Source: Deltaproteobacteria bacterium (lineage in GTDB: Bacteria > Desulfobacterota > GWC2-55-46). From it: a DNA stretch of 64,000 nucleotides. Numbering within the stretch: the first letter of the stretch is position 1; every line of letters begins with the position of its first letter. A model generated the notes under the pieces. It was not told the origin of the DNA. It ran no database searches and was given only the letters and a program-made list of their open reading frames with translations. The position numbers and the translations under genes are program-made. This document shows, piece by piece, positions 59,250 through 64,000 of the stretch. The DNA is taken from positions 124,001 through 188,000 of the forward strand of contig JACRNL010000005.1 of NCBI GenBank assembly GCA_016234935.1. Reading direction: 5' to 3'.

Positions 59250-59891
59250 TTATTTGGCACGCGGCGCCGGAATGACGCCCGGGCTGAAAACTTCGGTTAT
59301 CCCGGCCTTGATTATCCAGACGCCCGATGAATCCCTGTTAAAAAGGATGTAGCGCCGCGCCATGAGAGGCGTGTCCGCGCCAATACCCAGGTCCATCGCG
59401 GCCTTAGGGCATTTCAAGACCGCCACCTCGAGCCTGTCTTTGCAGACAGGTATCTTCCTCGCGCTCAAAACCCTTCCAAGCGGCACGCTGCTTTCCATTT
59501 CAAGGGCGTTTAAAAGCCCTTTCTCAATGCGCTCAAGCGGAATCAGCGTTTGCGCGTAGACGAGCAGCCTTCCGCCTGCGGTCAGCCAGACCTCCCTGTG
59601 CATGGCGGGCTTCCGAGGGGCCTCCTCAAGGTAGGCCGCCGCCTCGTCTGTCAGGTTGCAGTTGGCCCTGAACTCCACCACGGCCTCCACGCGCGCGGGT
59701 TTTTTTGGCTGGCCTGAAAGAAGCTCAAGCTCCAGCGTAAGCGAGCCGTCCGAAAGGAGCAAAAACCTCTGCTCTGGCTTCAGCCTTGAAAGCTCCGCCC
59801 CCTTGAAGGAGTTCAACCCCCTGAGGGGGCTCAGCCCCTCGCCGACCCTCGACCAGTTCGTGAGAAGGCCATATGCAAAGCCACCCGCCAT
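59250..59891 (-). CDS. ubiC: Chorismate lyase-like protein (UbiC / DUF98 type)
   Basis: 213 aa. It would form 4-hydroxybenzoate from chorismate. Seen: FLLLSDGSLTLELELLSG, HREVWLTAGGRLLVYAQTLIP, VPLGRVL and MARRYILF, the order found in chorismate pyruvate-lyases and DUF98 relatives. AGGA lies 8 nt before the ATG at 59891. Residues EGLSPLRGLNSFKGAE, in the N-terminal part, come from a palindromic insertion (59798-59838). Position ahead of ubiA and ubiD supports the role. Confidence 0.85.
   Translation of the reverse strand: MAGGFAYGLLTNWSRVGEGLSPLRGLNSFKGAELSRLKPEQRFLLLSDGSLTLELELLSGQPKKPARVEAVVEFRANCNLTDEAAAYLEEAPRKPAMHREVWLTAGGRLLVYAQTLIPLERIEKGLLNALEMESSVPLGRVLSARKIPVCKDRLEVAVLKCPKAAMDLGIGADTPLMARRYILFNRDSSGVWIIKAGITEVFSPGVIPAPRAK
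59798..59838 (-). repeat. In-gene G/C palindrome (copy 11) in ubiC
   Basis: Two modules read as GLSPLRGLNSFKG between the N-terminal helix and the first conserved block (SRLKPEQRFLLLSDGS). Confidence 0.9.
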
Positions 59892-60637
59892 AAAAAAAAT
59901 CCTGTGTGCGATTAAAACAGCAAACCCGAAATCAGAAATTAACACATCAAAGGGGATTGGTCAATATCGCGCCCTCCGCAGGGATGGGCAAGGCTTTGGT
60001 TTCAGGCCTGCCCTCGCATGTTAGAAGCTGGGGGGGGTTTTAATCGGGAATCTAAAACCATATCCCCGATAGAAACATTCGAGGATGACAGCCCGATAGC
60101 GAAGTAGGGTGGGCACAGCCCACCATTTACAGGAGCGAGTAGCTATTTTGGTGGGCGGTGCCCACCCTACGAAACTCAAAAAAAACTCCCCATTCCACCT
60201 TCCTGTATAGGGAGAGGGAATGGGGAATAATGAAAAAAGTGCCGCGCACGGCAAAAGCATGGAATGTTGTCATTCCCGCCTGCCCTCGCGTGTTAGAAGC
60301 GGGGGAGCAAATGTGTTGTCAAGAATCATATATCGTAGTGCGAGGCTTCAGCCTCGCTTCCCCGCTTAAAGCCTGCGGGGACATGGTTTTGCCGCCTCCT
60401 TGCTTGATTGCAGCAAGCTCGATAGAAGTCTCGCACTACGATTTTTTTCTCTTCTCCCCCTGCGGGAGGGCAGGGCGGGGGTGAACCGGCCGCCCTCTCT
60501 CTCCCCGCTTTAAACACACGAGGACAGGCTCGACCCTCTCCCGCGCCTGCCCTTGTGTGTTCCCCGATAGAAACATTCGAGGATGACAGAAAAAAATCCA
60601 CCGCAGGCGCCAGGCGTCGTTAAAGATGATTCCTTGC
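59892..60637. other. 746-bp gene-free region made almost wholly of dispersed repeats
   Basis: It holds a CCTGCCC/GCGGGGG element and CCCCGATAG/GAGGATGACAG palindrome (60008-60092), the 67-bp GTAGGGTGGGCAC repeat (60104-60170, identical to 19822-19888), another CCTGCCC element (60280-60304), the 105-bp GTAGTGCGAGGC repeat (60335-60439), and further C-rich palindromes to 60590. It acts as a sink for every family seen in the window. Confidence 0.8.
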
Positions 60638-61150
60638 TTAACCCTCTGCCTGATTTTTTTTCTCCGGCTCCTTTTCCGCGGCCGTGTTCGGCATGGAAGC
60701 AATCTTGTCCTGAGAAGGCTGTTCCGCCGCCTTTAAAAATGCGTCGACTGCATACTTTATGGCGGTGGCATTGCTCTTGTTTGGGCCGCGAAGGACTTTG
60801 AGCAGCTTGCCGACGTAGATTATCTCATCAGCGCTCAGACCCGCCAGTCCCCCGCCCCTTGTCCCTTCGCCTTTGCCGTATGGAGACGTATCTTCCGCGG
60901 CCAGATAACTTGCGAACTCTCCGCCGCGGCTTAATTTGTGCACGTCGCCCTCTCCGGTCAGGAGCCAGTCCATGGAAAGACCATATAAGTTGGAAAACCT
61001 CAATACAAGGTCAGTTGGCATCTCTCCGCGTTTCTTGTAGTTTGAAAGGGCCTGGGGCGTAACGCCAAGCGCCCTGGCAACGGCGGAGTCGTTCTTGAGC
61101 TTGCCGGCCCACCTCATGCGTTCAATAATATCGGAATAATTTACGCCCAT
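60638..61150 (-). CDS. XRE/CI-type transcription regulator
   Basis: 170 aa. Helix-turn-helix at residues 8-65 (DSAVARALGVTPQALSNYKK, then LSMDWLLTGEG), as in phage CI-like Bac_CI_repr domains, followed by a middle linker rich in G and a C-terminal helical part (EIIYVGKLLKVLRGP...FLKAAEQP). The final 25 residues are charged and low in complexity. It is a paralogue of the broken regulator at 36742-37129. No target is visible, and no other phage gene is near. Confidence 0.85.
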   Translation of the reverse strand: MGVNYSDIIERMRWAGKLKNDSAVARALGVTPQALSNYKKRGEMPTDLVLRFSNLYGLSMDWLLTGEGDVHKLSRGGEFASYLAAEDTSPYGKGEGTRGGGLAGLSADEIIYVGKLLKVLRGPNKSNATAIKYAVDAFLKAAEQPSQDKIASMPNTAAEKEPEKKNQAEG

Positions 61151-61742
61151 AGTCTTTTCTTTAAAACCCCCTTCTCCTTAATATGTAAGAATACTCCCGA
61201 TGAAGTTCACATGCGCTGCGCACGGCTAAAGTCAAAATGCAGCCCTTTAGCTTGGCTCACCGCAGGTGCTGCGCACGCTAAAGTCTAAAATGATACACCT
61301 TAAACTTTGCTCACCGCAGGTGTGATTTCCAATTGCTGCACCCGCCGGACAGGTTAAAAAAATCATGGTGAATTATGCGGATTTCCCGGATATTGCACAA
61401 AGAATGCCGCTAACGAACAGCGTTGACCAGTCAGCCGGAGGAGTAGAGAGAAATACAGTAGGAGTGTGCTGAGTGGAGTCTACATCTCACCCAAGTTATG
61501 CATTTTTGAATACGAAAGTAAATAAGCATATCTCATTTAAAACATAGTGTCAACCGTGATTATCCAAGAATCGTTTTTACTTATCTTTACTTATCAACTT
61601 AGACGTTATTTTGCACATTTTGCCGTGCATATTCAAGTTAAAAAAGACGGGTGGCGACTGCAAATGTCTTTAAATGAAACATGGCTCATTAAAACCGCCG
61701 AGATGCATGGTATATATTGTGGTTGGATAATTTTGTGTTTTT
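61151..61742. other. 592-bp region without a supported gene
   Basis: A modular family-2 copy with two 53-bp units lies at 61208-61323 (CTGCGCACGGCTAAAG...TTAGCTTGGCTCACCGCAGG, then the second unit). The remainder (61324-61742) is AT-richer than the rest, with no convincing gene, RNA or repeat. A frame from GTG 61547 overlaps pyrF and lacks a ribosome binding site. Confidence 0.6.
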
Positions 61743-62492
61743 TCAGAAGTTTCCGCAGATTTTACGATTTTTCAATGCGCGCTCTATCTCAGATGATATC
61801 TTTTGCGCGGCCTTAACCGGGTCAGGCGCGTTTCTGATCGGCCTTCCCACGACGATGTAATCAGCGCCGTTGAGGATTGCTTCATAAGGGGTGGTTGTGC
61901 GCTTCTGATCGCCGGCGTCATCGTCCGCCGAGCGTATGCCCGGCGTGACAATTAAAAAATCCTCTCCAAACTCGGCCCTGACGACAGAGGCCTCAAGGCC
62001 GGAACAAACCACGCCTGCGCAGCCGGCTACCCGTGCAAGCCTTGCCCGGTGAAGCACTAATGAAGCCGGGTTTTTGTACTTCGGGTCAACGCCCGCCTCC
62101 GAAAGGTCTTCCTCTGAAAGGCTGGTCAGCACCGTTACGCCGAGCGCCTTTGTCGGACTGCCGGCGCAGGCTTCTGTAACGGCCTTTAAAAGCCCCCTGC
62201 CCTCGTCGCAATGGACGGTGACGAAGTCGACATTCAGCCCGGCCGCCCGCTTCATCGCGCCTTTTACCGTTTCCGGGATATCGTGGAACTTCATGTCGAG
62301 AAAGACGGCCGCGCCGGGCGCCTTTGCCTTCACCTCTTTCACGACCGAAGGGCCGCAAGCCGTAAAAAGCTCAAGCCCTATCTTGAAAACCCCGACGCGG
62401 TCTTTAAGCAGGTCAACAAGCCCGAGCGCCTCATCAGGCGTCGGAACGTCAAGCGGAAAGATAATCCTGTTTTGCGGGGAGATAAGGTTCAT
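61743..62492 (-). CDS. pyrF: Orotidine 5'-phosphate decarboxylase
   Basis: 249 aa. Last step of UMP synthesis. Seen: IIFPLDVPTPDEAL, FLDMKFHDIPETVKGA with the D-K-x4-D catalytic set, TVLTSLSEEDL, VTPGIRS and YIVVGRPI. Length and motifs are standard. pyrE is 200 bp upstream on the same strand across repeats. Confidence 0.96.
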   Translation of the reverse strand: MNLISPQNRIIFPLDVPTPDEALGLVDLLKDRVGVFKIGLELFTACGPSVVKEVKAKAPGAAVFLDMKFHDIPETVKGAMKRAAGLNVDFVTVHCDEGRGLLKAVTEACAGSPTKALGVTVLTSLSEEDLSEAGVDPKYKNPASLVLHRARLARVAGCAGVVCSGLEASVVRAEFGEDFLIVTPGIRSADDDAGDQKRTTTPYEAILNGADYIVVGRPIRNAPDPVKAAQKISSEIERALKNRKICGNF

Positions 62493-62496
62493 GTAA

Positions 62497-62625
62497 TTGG
62501 CGCTGCGCGCGGCTAAAGCTAAAAAAGCTGTTCCTTACTTTATAGCTTTGCTCACCGCAGGCGCTGCGCGCGGCAGAGTCAGAAGTATTGTCATTCCCGA
62601 AGGTCTCTATCGGGGATGACAGAAA
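62497..62625. repeat. Family-2 53-bp unit and CCCGA/TCGGG palindrome
   Basis: GGCGCTGCGCGCGGCTAAAG...TATAGCTTTGCTCACCGCAG (62497-62561) with a partial second unit, then TCATTCCCGAAGG...ATCGGGGATGACAG (about 62592-62622). They fill the gap between pyrF and pyrE. Confidence 0.7.
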
Positions 62626-62692
62626 AAGTGCAGGCGCGATGTCTCGGTGCAGGGACACGCCGAAACATCGAAACCCTTTAAAATAAAAATCC

Positions 62693-63346
62693 TTAACGGC
62701 TCTTGCCGACAAGCTCGAAGGGTTTGGTCTTGACCGGCGTTTCCTTTTCCTTGACCATCTTCTGATGGAATTCAAGGAGGTCTAATTTAGTGTAGAGCGC
62801 ATTTAGCTTGAGGCCGGTCTTTGCCTCTATGTTCTCGGCCCCGCCTTCCTGCCTGTCAACGAGGGCATAGACCTTCCTTACGTTAAGCCCTGCCTCCCTG
62901 GCCCTCTGCACCGCGGTTATTATGGACTCTCCGGTCGTCACCACGTCGTCGATTATGGCAACCCATGCGCCGGGCTTGACATTGCCTTCTATCCACTGCT
63001 CTGTGCCGTGCTTCTTGGGCTCTTTCCTTATTACGAACGCGTCAAGGAACTTGCCGTTCATGGTGCTGACAAGCGCGGTCGCCATGGCAATGGGGTCGGC
63101 CCCCATCGTAAGGCCGCCGATGGCGTCAATAGGCTCGAGCTTTACCTCCTGAAAAAACGCGAAGCCCACGAGTTCCATGCCCTCGGCGCTGAGGACGGTC
63201 CTTCTCGCGTCAATGTAAACGTCGCTCTTTTTGCCGCTTGAAAGCGTAAAACCCTTTTCAGGGTCGAACATGAAAGACCTGACATAGATTATATCGAGCA
63301 GATCCTTCTTATATTCCTGGCTCATTTCAACATCTTGTGCGCTCAT
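62693..63346 (-). CDS. pyrE: Orotate phosphoribosyltransferase
   Basis: 217 aa. It joins orotate and PRPP to OMP. Seen: FTLSSGKKSDVYIDAR, GGLTMGADPIA, IRKEPKKHGTEQWIEG and VAIIDDVVTTGESI (PRPP loop). AAGGAGCC precedes the ATG at 63346; the longer frame to 63409 is not needed. Confidence 0.96.
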   Translation of the reverse strand: MSAQDVEMSQEYKKDLLDIIYVRSFMFDPEKGFTLSSGKKSDVYIDARRTVLSAEGMELVGFAFFQEVKLEPIDAIGGLTMGADPIAMATALVSTMNGKFLDAFVIRKEPKKHGTEQWIEGNVKPGAWVAIIDDVVTTGESIITAVQRAREAGLNVRKVYALVDRQEGGAENIEAKTGLKLNALYTKLDLLEFHQKMVKEKETPVKTKPFELVGKSR

Positions 63347-63433
63347 ATTTCCGGCTCCTTTTATATTTGGATTGAATCTGATTGTATCCGTAAATTCTAA
63401 CGCAATCAAGCCCTGTAATTCAAGCTGTTTTTG

Positions 63434-63473
63434 CCTTACCTTTTTTGAAAAAAAGGTAAGCCCAAAAAACTTT
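63434..63473 (-). repeat. Family-2 repeat, empty form
   Basis: CTTACCTTTTTTGAAAAAAAGG hairpin followed by CCAAAAAACTTTAATT, the reverse-complement frame with no unit inside, ahead of pyrE. Confidence 0.7.
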
Positions 63474-63525
63474 AATTCCTGCTGGCGCAGGTTCGTGCGT
63501 GACGCAAAATCTCACCTTTTTTTTG

Positions 63526-63561
63526 AAAAAAAACGGCGCTTTCCGGAGAGGAAAGACGCCG
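63526..63561 (-). terminator. Intrinsic terminator after kamA
   Basis: On the minus strand: CGGCG-T-CTTTCC, a TCTCC loop, GGAAAG-CGCCG, then TTTTTTTT. It lies 31 bp after the kamA stop. Confidence 0.85.
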
Positions 63562-63591
63562 CCGTGGAGGAAACATTATTCCGGGCCTTAT

Positions 63592-64000
63592 TTACGGTAT
63601 GGTCGCCGGCTCCATATAATTGAATATCTTGTTTTCGTAGTTCCTGAGCGTGGCCTTGTTCTTTGCCTGAGAGATAAGGTATGTCGGCGCCACCGGTATC
63701 TTTCCGCCGCCGCCGGGGGCGTCTATGACAAAGGTCGGCACGGCGTAGCCCGTGGTGTGGCCCCTTAACTCTTCCATGATGTTTATGCCGACCGAGACCG
63801 GCGTCCTGAAGTGGTTGGTGCCGATGGCCAGGTCGCACTGGTAGAGGTAGTATGGCCGCACCCGTATCTTCAATAGCTCCTGCATGAGCTTTTTCATGAC
63901 CACCGGCCTGTCGTTTATGCCGCGCAGGAGCACCGTCTGGCTGCCGAGCGGTATGCCCGCGTCCGCCAGCATGCCGCAGGACTTCACGACCTCCGGCGTT
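63592..64000 (-). CDS. kamA: Lysine 2,3-aminomutase family protein, C-terminal part
   Basis: Partial; the frame runs off the window end. 136 codons are visible, corresponding to the C-terminal third of the radical SAM/PLP family: [49 protein letters not shown] and [11 protein letters not shown], whose lysine holds PLP. The radical SAM cysteines lie beyond the window. EF-P-modifying (EpmB) and glutamate 2,3-aminomutases share these motifs; the strong GGGGK match favours KamA-type. Confidence 0.9.
   Translation of the reverse strand, partial: TPEVVKSCGMLADAGIPLGSQTVLLRGINDRPVVMKKLMQELLKIRVRPYYLYQCDLAIGTNHFRTPVSVGINIMEELRGHTTGYAVPTFVIDAPGGGGKIPVAPTYLISQAKNKATLRNYENKIFNYMEPATIP

Noticed and set aside
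61547-61816. 89-codon plus-strand frame starting at GTG and running into pyrF
   Set aside because: It has no ribosome binding site, its 3' part is antisense to pyrF and the translation shows no domain.

Overview
The window is a 64 kb piece of a bacterial chromosome of fairly high GC, densely packed with housekeeping genes. No transposase, integrase, phage structural gene or CRISPR array is visible. The gene set (split ADP-forming acyl-CoA synthetase, HydG and HydE maturases, KamA, FolE2, stand-alone UbiC/UbiA/UbiD/UbiG/UbiX, NtrC-type regulators, a yggS-proC-yggT-divIVA cluster) suggests an anaerobic or microaerobic Gram-negative lineage such as Nitrospirota or a former deltaproteobacterial group. 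This placement is inference from gene content only.

Layout: 0-6 kb holds ubiX, serS with tRNA-Ser(UGA), and purH-purD-purE. 6-11.7 kb holds a Sua5/YrdC protein, a SEC-C protein, an Nramp-related transporter paired with a soluble MgtE-like sensor, a DsrE protein and queF. 11.8-16.3 kb is a three-gene two-component cluster: hybrid kinase, receiver and sigma-54 activator. 16.6-26.6 kb holds a UvrD helicase-nuclease, threonine-phosphate decarboxylase, the split acyl-CoA synthetase, dodecin and cbiB-cobQ. 26.8-34 kb holds rsmE, a low-GC exported-protein pair interrupted by amber codons, SpoIIM and the yggS-proC-yggT-divIVA-DUF167 operon. 34-39 kb holds a diguanylate cyclase, a candidate small RNA, a frameshifted XRE regulator and rpoD. 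39-43.7 kb is hemE-hemH-hemG-folE2. 43.8-49.4 kb holds acpS, ruvX-mltG-rfbD-glycosyltransferase-radical SAM and tRNA-Val(CAC). 49.5-52.5 kb holds hydG and a HypC-HydE fusion. 52.7-60 kb holds a DUF4124 protein, a canonical Nramp, a GNAT and ubiG/ubiD/ubiA/ubiC. 60.6-64 kb holds a second XRE regulator, pyrF, pyrE and a partial kamA.

The main unusual feature is the repeat content. At least eight dispersed palindromic families fill the intergenic gaps, and some have entered genes. One short G/C-rich palindrome occurs in frame inside at least eight unrelated protein genes and encodes peptides such as GLNPLRG, GVEPLQG or GLSPLKG. It resembles the Rickettsia palindromic elements in principle, but has a different sequence. 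A second family (about 120-180 bp) places a stop codon at the same offset at the 3' end of five different genes. A third is modular, with zero, one or two 53-bp units inside a hairpin frame. Other points of note are a probable magnesium uptake pair with its gating domains on a separate protein, the HypC-HydE fusion, the two in-frame UAG codons in an M23 peptidase gene, and a small RNA candidate with its own promoter and terminator.
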